From NCBI GenBank assembly GCA_035607415.1, contig DATNAQ010000027.1, forward strand, positions 124,001 to 188,000: a DNA stretch of 64,000 bases, read 5' to 3'. Both the position numbers and the translations under genes were made by a program. The stretch comes from JAQBQH01 sp035607415. Lineage in GTDB: Bacteria > Myxococcota_A > Polyangia > Palsa-1104. Shown here piece after piece: positions 1-8,045 of the stretch; position 1 is the stretch's first letter, and each line of letters opens with the position of its first letter. The notes beneath the pieces are model-generated. The model saw only the letters and a program-made list of their open reading frames with translations, ran no database searches and was not told where the DNA came from.

Positions 1-305
1 GGCGCCAGCGTCGGGCCGCCGAGGTTGGGGATGACCGGCATCGGCTCGTGCGGACCGATGCCGCCGCTCGTGCCGCCGCCGCCGCCCGCGCCACCGCCGC
101 CGGGGCCGCCACCACCACCGCCGCTGCCGCCACCGCCGCTGCCGGCGTTGCCACCACCGCCGCTGCCGTCGGCACCGCCGCTTCCGCCGACGCCATTGCC
201 GCCCATGCCGCGCGCGCTGCACGCGCCGAATCCGAGCGCGACCGCGAACAACGCGACCGCGCTCAACATCGCCACCACGATCGCTACGATCGAGCTCATG
301 CGCAT
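1..305 (-). CDS. Secreted Gly-rich lipoprotein, N-terminal part (runs off left edge)
   Basis: Reading leftwards from ATG at 305 (a second in-frame ATG lies at 299, others at 350 and beyond) the frame stays open to the window edge. The first 29 residues form a hydrophobic signal sequence ending in GFGAC, which resembles a lipobox with an unusual Phe at -3. About 60 residues of Gly/Ser/Asn-rich linker follow, then a Pro-containing segment. Such linkers between lipid anchor and folded domain are common in Myxococcota surface lipoproteins. The folded domain lies outside the window, so function is unknown. The opposite strand reads as a poly-Pro/Ala frame, which is only the shadow of the Gly codons. 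Confidence 0.6.
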   Translation of the reverse strand, partial: MRMSSIVAIVVAMLSAVALFAVALGFGACSARGMGGNGVGGSGGADGSGGGGNAGSGGGGSGGGGGGPGGGGAGGGGGTSGGIGPHEPMPVIPNLGGPTLA

Positions 306-559
306 GCGCGCCGCCAAAGCATGCGCCGTTCCAACCGCGCCCACGCACATTCGACCGTTTGCGCGCTCACCGTCTTTCACCGTCGAGGAGCGCGCCCTCA
401 CCGCCCACGACGCGCTGAAATCTCCACTGTGTAGCGCGCGCGCCTCGCGTTCGGCCACGCGCGCCTGTGAATCGCCTTACGAAGCGGGACAGTGTCGGTA
501 CACGGAGCCGAATGTTCACCTAGTCGAGCGCTCCCCCGCCGGCATATAGTGGTCGCGCC
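306..559. other. Intergenic region between divergent genes
   Basis: This holds the upstream regions of the left-edge lipoprotein (minus) and of the OmpA-family gene (plus). The only element I can point to is a TATAGT hexamer at 545-550. No RNA gene or repeat is visible. Confidence 0.5.
545..550 (+). promoter_or_regulatory. Candidate -10 element, OmpA-family gene
   Basis: TATAGT lies 9 nt before the TTG start at 560, and no Shine-Dalgarno sequence is present. If used, the transcript would be leaderless or nearly so. No good -35 match is seen 16-18 nt upstream. Confidence 0.4.
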
Positions 560-2041
560 TTGCGCTTCCCGACTCGCACACGCGGGCCCCTCGTCGCCGC
601 GCTCCTCGTGAGCCTCGCCGCCGCCGGCACCGCGCACGCCGACGGTTTCGACGGCCAGCGCTTCGAGCCCGCCGCCGGCGCCGCCGGCGGCCTGAACGTC
701 GAGCGCGCCATGGTGCCACAGCACCTCGGCTTCGGCGCCGGCCTCTTCCTCAACTACGGCTACTCGCCGGTCGTCGATCGCGATCGCCCGGACGGCGTCA
801 CGCGCCTGGTCTTGCGTCACGCGTTCACGATGGATTTTCTCGGCTCCATCGGCCTCGGCGACATCTTCGAGCTCGCCGTCGGCCTGCCGGTCGACGCGGC
901 GTGGATGGGCGATCCCACCACCTTCGGCGGCAACAACCTGGCCGCCGGCGCCGGCATCGGCGATCTGCGCCTGGTCCCCAAGATGGCGTGGTGGTTCGGG
1001 CACGCCGCGCTCAACTACGGCATCGGCTTCATGACGCCGTTCTACTTCCCGACAGGCGATCCCAACGCGCTGCGCGGCTCGGGCGCCGTGATCATCGATC
1101 CCGTGCTGCTCGCCTCGCTCGGCGGACACCGCTGGAACTTCACGCTCAACGCCGGCTTCAAGGCGCGCACCGACGGCAAGAACGACTTCACCGGCTACGG
1201 CGAGCTGCACTGGGGCCTGGCCGGCACCTTCGGTCTCTACGACACGCGCAAGCTCGGCCTCGACCTCCTCGTCGAGCTCGTCGGCGGCTGGCAGCCGGGC
1301 GCGCTCGGCCCCGGCACCATCGCCGTCCCGATGGAAGCCGACGGCGCGCTCGTCATCAAGCCCGGCCGCGAATGGAGCATCTACGTCGGCGGCGGCGGCG
1401 GCCTCGACAACGGCCTCGCCGAGCCCGACGGGCGCTTCATCGCCGGCGTGCGCTACGCGCATCGCGTCCCCGGCAACGATCGCTTCGGCGACCGCGACCA
1501 CGACGGCATCATCAACGGCAAGGATCGCTGCCCCGACGAGGCCGAGGACTACGACGGCTTCGAGGACGACGACGGCTGCCCCGAAGCCGACAACGATCAC
1601 GACGGCGTGCTCGACGACGACGACGAGTGCCCCGACCAGGCCGGCCCGCGCGACAACGACGGCTGCCCGACGCACGGCACGGTCGTGTGGCGCCACGGCC
1701 GCCTCGTCATCTTCGGCAAGGTCCACTTCGAGACGGGCTCGGCGCGCATCCAGAAGCGCTCGAAGGAGCTGCTCGATCAGATCGCGGCCATGGTCAAGGA
1801 GCACCCCGAGGTCGGGCGCATCCGCGTCGAGGGCTACACCGACAACGTCGGTCCGCCCGACATGAACCTGAAGCTGAGCCGCGAGCGCGCCGATTCGGTG
1901 CGCCTGGCGCTCATCGAGCGCGGCGTGCGCAGCGATCGCTTGCGCACCGAGGGCTACGGCGAGACGCATCCGGTGGCGCCGAATCGCACGCGCGCCGGCC
2001 GTGCGAAGAACAGGCGGGTGGAATTTGTCGCGGCCAAATAG
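560..2041 (+). CDS. OmpA-family outer membrane protein with thrombospondin type 3 repeats
   Basis: 493 residues from a TTG start. A signal peptide (hydrophobic stretch ending in Ala-His-Ala, about residues 10-28) is followed by a roughly 280-residue barrel-like region rich in alternating aromatic and Gly strands. About residues 310-375 are Asp-rich calcium-binding thrombospondin type 3 repeats (DxDxDG, CPDE and CPEAD motifs). The C-terminal 115 residues are a clear OmpA peptidoglycan-binding domain: FETGSARI, the GYTDNVG turn, LSRERADSVR and a final NRRVEF. The family tethers the outer membrane to peptidoglycan. The stop overlaps the next gene, so the two are probably co-transcribed. Confidence 0.93.
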   Translation: MRFPTRTRGPLVAALLVSLAAAGTAHADGFDGQRFEPAAGAAGGLNVERAMVPQHLGFGAGLFLNYGYSPVVDRDRPDGVTRLVLRHAFTMDFLGSIGLGDIFELAVGLPVDAAWMGDPTTFGGNNLAAGAGIGDLRLVPKMAWWFGHAALNYGIGFMTPFYFPTGDPNALRGSGAVIIDPVLLASLGGHRWNFTLNAGFKARTDGKNDFTGYGELHWGLAGTFGLYDTRKLGLDLLVELVGGWQPGALGPGTIAVPMEADGALVIKPGREWSIYVGGGGGLDNGLAEPDGRFIAGVRYAHRVPGNDRFGDRDHDGIINGKDRCPDEAEDYDGFEDDDGCPEADNDHDGVLDDDDECPDQAGPRDNDGCPTHGTVVWRHGRLVIFGKVHFETGSARIQKRSKELLDQIAAMVKEHPEVGRIRVEGYTDNVGPPDMNLKLSRERADSVRLALIERGVRSDRLRTEGYGETHPVAPNRTRAGRAKNRRVEFVAAK

Positions 2042-2918
2042 TCTCCTCCTCGCGCTGCTTCTCGTGGGGCTGCCGTGCACCGCGGCGGCGCAGACCTTCC
2101 CGGCGGCGGGCGCCTACGCGCCGCTGCCCTGCGGCCCGGGGCCGATGGTCGACGCCGCCGGCGATACGCCGAACGCGGCCGGCGCGCTCGATCTCGTCGG
2201 CACCGGCCCCTTCCCCGCCGGCTTCCACGCCGCCGACGCGCAGTTCCTCTATCTGCGCATGCGCGTCGCCGCCGATCCGCACGCGGGCGCGCGCCTGATG
2301 CCGAACGGGTGGGGCTACGAGATCGATCTCGACGGCGATCGCTCGACCTACGAGGTCCTGATCTCGGCGAGCGGCACCGGCATGAGCGACGCCGTCTCGA
2401 TCTTCCGCCATCCGACGACGGCGACGCCGAACGATCCCGCCGATCCGGCGGCGCTGCCCGCGGCCTTCACCTATCCGTTCGCCACGCACGGGCAGGTGGT
2501 CGCGGCCGGCTCCGCGCTCGGCGCCGGCGCCGACAGCTTCATCGACGTCGCGCTGCCGTGGACCGACCTCGCGACCGTCGGCATCGCGCGCGACACCCAC
2601 GTCTACGTGTGGGCCGGCTCGTCGACGCTGCCGAACGCGCTCGATCTCGATCTCGCCTGCTTCGACGGCGCCGGCGGCGGTTTGTCCGGCATCGACGTCG
2701 GCGTCATCACGCCCGATCCCAACGCGGGCGGCGGTGGTGGTGGCGGCGGCACCGGCGGCGGCGGCAGCGGCGGAACGGGCGGCGGCAGCGGCCCGCGCAC
2801 GCTCGAAGGCGGCCCCGGCTGCAGCGTCGCGGGCGACGACGCGCCCGCGCGTGGCTGGCTCGGACTGGCCATCCTCGCGCTCGTGCTCGCGGGCCTGACC
2901 GCTCGCCGCGTGCTCTAG
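2025..2918 (+). CDS. Secreted protein with MYXO-CTERM-like sorting tail
   Basis: About 297 residues from TTG 2025; an in-frame GTG at 2001 is the alternative. Either start lies inside the 3' end of the OmpA gene. An N-terminal signal peptide is followed by a soluble domain of about 200 residues resembling beta-sandwich surface proteins (EIDLDGDRSTYEV, then IDVALPW). A Gly-rich linker (2731-2795) precedes a C-terminal tail with Gly-Cys, a hydrophobic helix and Ala-Arg-Arg. This Cys/helix/Arg order is the MYXO-CTERM signal, which in known cases is processed and lipidated at Cys for surface display. Function of the central domain is unknown. Confidence 0.82.
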   Translation: MSRPNSLLLALLLVGLPCTAAAQTFPAAGAYAPLPCGPGPMVDAAGDTPNAAGALDLVGTGPFPAGFHAADAQFLYLRMRVAADPHAGARLMPNGWGYEIDLDGDRSTYEVLISASGTGMSDAVSIFRHPTTATPNDPADPAALPAAFTYPFATHGQVVAAGSALGAGADSFIDVALPWTDLATVGIARDTHVYVWAGSSTLPNALDLDLACFDGAGGGLSGIDVGVITPDPNAGGGGGGGGTGGGGSGGTGGGSGPRTLEGGPGCSVAGDDAPARGWLGLAILALVLAGLTARRVL

Positions 2919-2953
2919 GGATTCGCCGCGCGCGCTAGGGATTCGCCGCGCGC
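2915..2953. repeat. 19-bp direct repeat, period 20, spanning both convergent stop codons
   Basis: Two identical 19-bp copies begin at 2915 and 2935, each starting CTAGGGATTCGCC. CTAG supplies TAG to both strands: copy 1 ends the plus-strand gene (TAG 2916-2918) and copy 2 ends the minus-strand glycosyltransferase (2935-2937). Confidence 0.9.
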
Positions 2954-4389
2954 TCCGTCGCCGGCGCGTGCGTCTCGAGCGCCTCGATGAGCGCCCCATA
3001 GCGCAGAAGCGAGTGGATCCCGAGATAGCGCTCGAGCACGCGCCGGCGCGCCGACGCCGCCAGCTCGTCGGCGCGCTTGGGCTCGGCGAGCAGCCGCGCC
3101 ACCGCGCGCGCGAAGGCGTCGAGATCGCCCGACGCGACGAGCAGCCCCTGCCGGCCGTCGTCGATCTGATCCTGAATGCCGCCGACCGCGCTGGCGACGA
3201 TCGGCCGCGCCTTCCACATCGCCTCGGTCACGGTCAGCCCGAAACCCTCGTGCAGGCTCTTCTGCACGATCACCCGCGCGTGCCGCTGCAGCGCATTGAC
3301 GATGGCCGCGTTCTCGTCGACGTCGACGGCGGGCAAGGACACGAGGTGCACGCGCCGCCGCGGCTCCTCGCCGAGCCGGTGCCACGCGGCCACGACCTCG
3401 GCGTAGACGGCGGCACCCTCCGGATCGTCCGCCACCGACGTGACGTCCGGCCCCGCCAGCACCAGCTCGGCGCCGTGCGCCGCCGACGCGTCGATGCGCG
3501 CGAAGCCGCACAGCACGCCGACCGGATCCTTGAGCCGATCCCAACGCGACACCTGCACCACCAGCGGCGTCTCCGCCGACGGCGGTCCGCCGTGGCGCAA
3601 GATCTCGGCGGTGCGATCGACACGTCCCGGCGTGCCGTCCTCGCGCAAAAAACGCGGCGTCGCCTTCTCCGGCCCGCCGATGATCCCGGTGTGCGCGAGG
3701 ATCGCCTCGATCGCCGGCTCGTCGAGCGGTTGGTTCTTCGTCGAGAACGGATCGATGCTCGGCGGAATCACCGCGACGCGCACGCGCGGCAGCTGACGCG
3801 GCACATAGGCGGCGCGCGAGAACACGTAGGCGTCGGCCTCGCGCAGATACGGCGAGACGAAGCCCCAGCCGAGCTCGACCTCGCCGTTGACCTCGTCGTG
3901 GCCGATGTGACAGCGCCACACCACGTGCGCCCCGGCGCACGCCAACGACGCGATCATCGCCGCCGGCTGCGGATCGTGCACGATGGCGATGTCGCCCGGC
4001 CGCACCATGGGCAACAGCTCGGCCGCGTTCTCGTGCCCGACGCGCTCGAACAGCGCGCGCTCGGCCTCGCCGAGCGGTGAGCCGTCGCCGAGGCTGCCGT
4101 GGAGGGCGTTGTGCAGCCGCTTGGTGAGCGTGAAGAAGGCCGGCGGCCCCGTCACCACCGCCCAGCGCGCATCGACGCCGGCGCCGCGCGCGTAGGCGAG
4201 CAGCGAGCGCACCATCTCGGCCACGCCGCCGCCGACCGCCGACGAGCTGATGTTCCACACCACGCGCCCTTCGAGCATCGCGCCCAGCTCGCCGATGCGC
4301 GCCATCATGCGCTGCATCTCGCGCTCGTCGAAGAGCGCGGCGTACCGATCGAGCGACAACAGGCTGACGTCGGGAAACTGGAGCGCCAT
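2935..4389 (-). CDS. GT4-family glycosyltransferase, trehalose synthase (TreT)-like
   Basis: 484 residues from ATG 4389. The N-terminal Rossmann half contains WNISSSAVGGGVAEM and the C-terminal half carries the retaining GT4 signature EGFGLTVTEAMWKARP followed by VGGIQDQI. These are the hallmarks of TreT, which makes trehalose from an NDP-glucose and glucose, although other GT4 activities cannot be excluded. The length fits TreT (about 410-480). It starts 20 nt after the GH16 glucanase stop on the same strand, so the two are probably co-transcribed. Its 3' end meets the convergent MYXO-CTERM gene in a short tandem duplication. Confidence 0.85.
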   Translation of the reverse strand: MALQFPDVSLLSLDRYAALFDEREMQRMMARIGELGAMLEGRVVWNISSSAVGGGVAEMVRSLLAYARGAGVDARWAVVTGPPAFFTLTKRLHNALHGSLGDGSPLGEAERALFERVGHENAAELLPMVRPGDIAIVHDPQPAAMIASLACAGAHVVWRCHIGHDEVNGEVELGWGFVSPYLREADAYVFSRAAYVPRQLPRVRVAVIPPSIDPFSTKNQPLDEPAIEAILAHTGIIGGPEKATPRFLREDGTPGRVDRTAEILRHGGPPSAETPLVVQVSRWDRLKDPVGVLCGFARIDASAAHGAELVLAGPDVTSVADDPEGAAVYAEVVAAWHRLGEEPRRRVHLVSLPAVDVDENAAIVNALQRHARVIVQKSLHEGFGLTVTEAMWKARPIVASAVGGIQDQIDDGRQGLLVASGDLDAFARAVARLLAEPKRADELAASARRRVLERYLGIHSLLRYGALIEALETHAPATERAANP

Positions 4390-4409
4390 GCCGGAGAAGC
4401 TAGGCCTGC

Positions 4410-5321
4410 TCAGCGCTTGCGATAGACCCGCACGTAGTCGACCTTCGTCGTCGCCGGAAACACGGTGGTGCCGTCGGGCGGCCCGGGGAAGTTGCCGCCG
4501 ACGGCGAGGTTGAGGATCACGAAGAACGGATGATCGTAGACCCACACGTCGCCGGCGGGGACGTCGGCCGGCGTGCGCGTCTCGTAGAGCGCGTCGTCGA
4601 CGTACCAGCGGACCACGTTGGGCTCCCACTCGATCGCGTAGAGGTGATAGCCGTCGGAGAGCGCGCCCGCCGGCAGCGTGTACGTACCCGTCAGCGGATT
4701 GCCGCCCGAGTAGCCGGGGCCGTGCGCGCTGCCGTGGTTGACCTTGGGTGTCGCGTTCACCGTCTCCTGAATGTCGAGCTCGCCACACTGCGGCCAGCCG
4801 GCCGTGCCGATGTTGCCGCCGAGCGTCCAGAACGCGGGCCAGATGCCCTGCCCTTGCGCGATCTGGATGCGCGCCTCGAAGCGCCCATACGCCTGCGTGA
4901 ATTTGCCGGCGCTGTTGATGCGGCCCGAGGTGTAGCTCGAGCCGAGGTACGATTCCTTGCGCGCGATGATCTCGAGCGCGCCTTTGCCGTCGAGCGTGAC
5001 GTTGTCGACGCGGCTCGTGTAGTACTCGAGCTCGTTGTTGCCCCAGCCGCCGCCGCCGGTGTCGAAGTTCCACTTGGTGCCGTCGATGGGGCCGGCGGGG
5101 CCGTCGAACTCGTCGCTCCAGGTGAGCACCCATGGAGACGGCGGTCCGAGATCCTGCGTCGTCTGATCCGCGCTCGATCCCGCGAGGCCGAGATCGTTGT
5201 CAACGGACGTTGTCGCAAGATCTTGCGCATCGCCGGTCAGGCCGGGCGTCGGGCCCTGCATCGCGCCGCCCGGCCGCGAGCGCGAAGGAGCGCAGCCGAA
5301 CGAGAGCAGCCACGCGAGCAT
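4410..5321 (-). CDS. GH16 endo-beta-1,3-glucanase-type lipoprotein
   Basis: 303 residues from ATG 5321; a GTG at 5387 would only add a non-signal-like extension. The start gives a short lipoprotein signal ending LLSFGC. After a linker of about 50 residues the GH16 jelly roll begins at WSDEFDGP. The laminarinase-type catalytic motif ExDxxE is present as ELDIQE at residues 181-186 with the two acidic catalytic residues, and the conserved WYVDD and DYVRVY segments follow. It is expected to cut beta-1,3(1,4)-glucans outside the cytoplasmic membrane. The neighbouring TreT-like enzyme and GMC oxidoreductase suggest carbohydrate use. Confidence 0.92.
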   Translation of the reverse strand: MLAWLLSFGCAPSRSRPGGAMQGPTPGLTGDAQDLATTSVDNDLGLAGSSADQTTQDLGPPSPWVLTWSDEFDGPAGPIDGTKWNFDTGGGGWGNNELEYYTSRVDNVTLDGKGALEIIARKESYLGSSYTSGRINSAGKFTQAYGRFEARIQIAQGQGIWPAFWTLGGNIGTAGWPQCGELDIQETVNATPKVNHGSAHGPGYSGGNPLTGTYTLPAGALSDGYHLYAIEWEPNVVRWYVDDALYETRTPADVPAGDVWVYDHPFFVILNLAVGGNFPGPPDGTTVFPATTKVDYVRVYRKR

Positions 5322-5469
5322 GATCCACGGAAATCGTCGCACGCTCGCGGCTGGTGCAGCCCGCGTGCCGCCCGTCGACGGCGTCACTCGGGCGATTGCG
5401 CGACGCCCGCCGGGGTGTGGGCTCCCAGCTGTAAACGAGAGGTTGACGCCAGGGACTGTCGGACTGACG

Positions 5470-7170
5470 CTAGACGAGCGCGGCTTCGGGCGCGCTCGCG
5501 TTCACCATCACGGCGGCGACGCGCGTGGCGAGCGCCATGATGGTCATCGTCGGGTTGAAGCCGCTCGACGTGGGAAAGAGCGCGCCGTCGGCGGCGTAGA
5601 GGTTGCCGACGTCGTGGAAACGCCCGCCGGCGTCGCACACGCTCGTCGCGGGATCGTTGCCGAAGCGCAGCGTGCCCATGATGTGCGCCGATCCCGGGAT
5701 CGTGTCGAACGGCGCGATCGCCGCCCAGCGCGCGCCCGAGGCGCCGAGGATCTCGAGCAGCTTCGGCGAATAGAAGTCGCGCGCGTCGAGCTCGAACTTG
5801 TGGTTCGCGTAGGTCACGCGCGCCACCGGCAGGCCATCGAGATCGCGCACGTCGGGATCGAGGTCGACGCGATTGGTCGGCTGCGGCGCGTCCTCGGCCT
5901 GCAGCACGAGCACCACCGCGCGATCGCGGCCCGGGCTCTGGCGCATGAGCCGCTTGAAGCGCGGCCCGTCGAAGCCGAGCATGCCGAACACGCGCGCGTA
6001 GAACGCGGCCTCGGCGACCGGCCCTTCGCCCGCCGAGATCTCGACGATTCCGCCGAGCGGGCGCGTGGCATCGCCGGGCACGCCGCGGAAGTCGGCGAAG
6101 CCGGTGTCGACGGCGCGGCTGCGATGGCCGTGCAGGCGCTCCTCGAACACGCCGATGGCTTCCGTCTGTAGATGAAAGGTGAGGTTGCGCCCGACGAGAC
6201 CGCTGAAGTTGCCGACGCCGGGGCCGCCCGGATCCGAGAGAAAGAGAAGGCGCGCGTCCTCGATCGGGCTGGCGGCGAGGACGTAGCGATCGGCGGTGAA
6301 CATCTGCGTCTGCCCCGACGGACCGATGGCCTCGACGCCGGCGACGCTGTTGCCGTTCATGACCAGCCTGGTCGCGCGCGTGCCGGGCAGGACGAGACAG
6401 TTGCCGCCGAGGAGCGCGCGGCGCAGCGTCGTCACCGGCGGCGAGCCCTTGGCGCCCGACGGACAGGGGAAGCCCGAGCAGAAGCCGCAGTCGGCGCACG
6501 CGGGGCGGCCGTCGTAGGGCTGCGAGTTGATCGCGCTCGGATAGGGGAACGGCGTGTAGCCGAGCGACGTCAGGCCCGCGGCCACGCGCTGCGAGAAATA
6601 GGCGGCGAGGCCGGGCGGCATGGGAAAGTCGGTCGAGCGCGGCCCTTCTTGCGGATAGGCGCCGGCCTTGCCCTGCACGCCGATGATCTTTTCGGCGTAG
6701 GCGTAGAACGGCTCGAGCGCGGCGTAGCCGACGGGCCAGTCGGCGAAGCTGGCGCCCGGGATGTCGCCGAGGAGCGTGCCGAGCTGAAAGTCCGTCGGCA
6801 AGAAGCGCGGCATCTTGAGGTCGGCGTGCGCGGCGCCGCCGCCGACGGTCTTCGGCAGGCCCTGCACGTCGCCGACGTAGGTGCGCGTCTGCGACTCGTC
6901 GGTGCGCCAGGTGCGCGGCTCGACGATTGGATCGGGCGCGATGAAGTTGCGCGCGGCGAGCTTGATCTCGTCGTTGGCGAAGAGCGTCGACGGCGTCTGC
7001 GAGCCGTCGTCGAGGCCGAGGAAATAGTTGGGCCCGGCCTCGAGCACGAGCACCTTCAGGCCGTTGGCGCACAGCACGTTGGCGGCGGCGCCGCCGCCGG
7101 CGCCCGAGCCGATGACGAGCACGTCGAACTGCGCGAGCGCGCGGTTGCCGACGGGATCCGTTGGGCTCAC
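5470..7170 (-). CDS. GMC-family FAD oxidoreductase
   Basis: 566 residues. The ADP-binding motif GSGAGG at residues 21-26, then LEAGPNYF, marks an FAD Rossmann fold. A Cys-rich patch in the middle and the C-terminal GSAHIMGTLRFG and FNPTMTIMALA segments match the glucose-methanol-choline family, in particular the large subunit of gluconate 2-dehydrogenase-like enzymes. The likely reaction is oxidation of a sugar or alcohol with electrons leaving FAD. It overlaps the upstream partner gene by 4 nt, so the two are translationally coupled. No signal peptide is visible, so export would rely on the partner's Tat signal. Confidence 0.9.
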   Translation of the reverse strand: MSPTDPVGNRALAQFDVLVIGSGAGGGAAANVLCANGLKVLVLEAGPNYFLGLDDGSQTPSTLFANDEIKLAARNFIAPDPIVEPRTWRTDESQTRTYVGDVQGLPKTVGGGAAHADLKMPRFLPTDFQLGTLLGDIPGASFADWPVGYAALEPFYAYAEKIIGVQGKAGAYPQEGPRSTDFPMPPGLAAYFSQRVAAGLTSLGYTPFPYPSAINSQPYDGRPACADCGFCSGFPCPSGAKGSPPVTTLRRALLGGNCLVLPGTRATRLVMNGNSVAGVEAIGPSGQTQMFTADRYVLAASPIEDARLLFLSDPGGPGVGNFSGLVGRNLTFHLQTEAIGVFEERLHGHRSRAVDTGFADFRGVPGDATRPLGGIVEISAGEGPVAEAAFYARVFGMLGFDGPRFKRLMRQSPGRDRAVVLVLQAEDAPQPTNRVDLDPDVRDLDGLPVARVTYANHKFELDARDFYSPKLLEILGASGARWAAIAPFDTIPGSAHIMGTLRFGNDPATSVCDAGGRFHDVGNLYAADGALFPTSSGFNPTMTIMALATRVAAVMVNASAPEAALV

Positions 7171-8003
7171 GGGAACTCCTTGCCGCCGAGGAGCGTCACG
7201 AGCTGGGTGAGATAGGCGCGCGTGTCGTCGTCGAGCGGCTGCGGATCGGGATCGGGGTTGGGCGTGGTCACGGGCGCCTCGGGGCGCTCGCGATACATGC
7301 CGGCCGACGTGTCGTAGAGGCTGTAGCCGAGCGGCATCTGGTCGCCTTCGAAGTAGCAGAGCTGCCAGCCGGCGCCGCCGGGGTTGCCGCCGTACTCGGG
7401 CGCGCCGAAGGCGGCTTGCGGCACGAGGTCGAGGAGCACGTCGCGGTAGTCCTGATCGAGGCCGGCGAACAGCGTGGCGAGCGCGTCGGCGTCGAGCGCG
7501 TCGACGCGCATCGGCGCGGCGGCGGCGTCGGCCTGGCGGATCGCGTTCTTGATGGTGTCACGCAGCCCGTCGACGGGGCCGAGCACGGCATCGTTGGGCC
7601 CGCCGCCGTCGACGCCCTTGGAGCCGTAGAGGCGCAGCCGCCAGGCGCGCTCGGCGACGCGATCGAGCGCCATCGGCGTGAACCCGGCGGGCGGGAAATT
7701 CGTGGTGGCGCCGCCGTGATCGTCGGGATAGGGCGCGCGTCCCGAGTAGGGCCCGCCGAGGAAGATGGGCGCCACCTTGGCGTCGAAGGCGGTGAGCAGC
7801 TTCTCGAGGTAGTCGACGGCGCCGAGCGCGCCGCCGCCGGGCGTATCGTCGGCCGGAAGCACGGCGTTGGCCAGGGCCGCCAGGGTGCGCCGCTCTCCGT
7901 CGGAGAAGAAGGCGCCCGACGAGCCGCAGCCGGGCGGCAGCAACAGCAAGGCTCCGCCGGCGCCGAGGAGCTGGAAGAATTCGCGGCGCGTCGGATCGCT
8001 CAC
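7167..8003 (-). CDS. Gluconate 2-dehydrogenase subunit 3-like protein with Tat signal
   Basis: 278 residues from GTG 8003. The N-terminus carries twin arginine (TRREFFQLL) followed by a hydrophobic run and LLPPGC, i.e. a Tat signal with a possible lipobox. The body (FSDGERRTLAALANAVLPADDTPG) is typical of the small subunit 3 family that accompanies GMC dehydrogenases. It probably carries the FAD subunit out through Tat in a folded complex. The third, cytochrome c subunit of classical gluconate dehydrogenase is not adjacent. Confidence 0.87.
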   Translation of the reverse strand: MSDPTRREFFQLLGAGGALLLLPPGCGSSGAFFSDGERRTLAALANAVLPADDTPGGGALGAVDYLEKLLTAFDAKVAPIFLGGPYSGRAPYPDDHGGATTNFPPAGFTPMALDRVAERAWRLRLYGSKGVDGGGPNDAVLGPVDGLRDTIKNAIRQADAAAAPMRVDALDADALATLFAGLDQDYRDVLLDLVPQAAFGAPEYGGNPGGAGWQLCYFEGDQMPLGYSLYDTSAGMYRERPEAPVTTPNPDPDPQPLDDDTRAYLTQLVTLLGGKEFP

Positions 8004-8011
8004 GCCCGGCG

Positions 8012-8017
8012 ATCATA
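8012..8017 (-). promoter_or_regulatory. Candidate -10 element for the GMC operon
   Basis: TATGAT on the minus strand, 8 nt before the GTG start at 8003. No Shine-Dalgarno sequence is seen. The opposing phospholipase D-like gene starts only 42 nt away, so the two promoters must overlap. Confidence 0.35.
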
Positions 8018-8045
8018 TCGATCGCGCGCATGTTATGGAAGGCGC

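Noticed and set aside
25..549. Proline-rich plus-strand open frame at the left edge
   Set aside because: It is the complement of the Gly-codon linker of the minus-strand lipoprotein, and no signal or domain is present.
398..2080. 560-codon minus-strand frame opposite the OmpA gene
   Set aside because: Ala/Arg/Val-rich antisense shadow typical of high-GC genes; the plus strand has clear domains.
2935..5133. One long minus-strand protein joining GH16 and the TreT-like enzyme frame
   Set aside because: The frame is open upstream of the TreT-like start, but that part is out of frame with the GH16 domain and lacks domain features; two separate genes with proper starts explain it.
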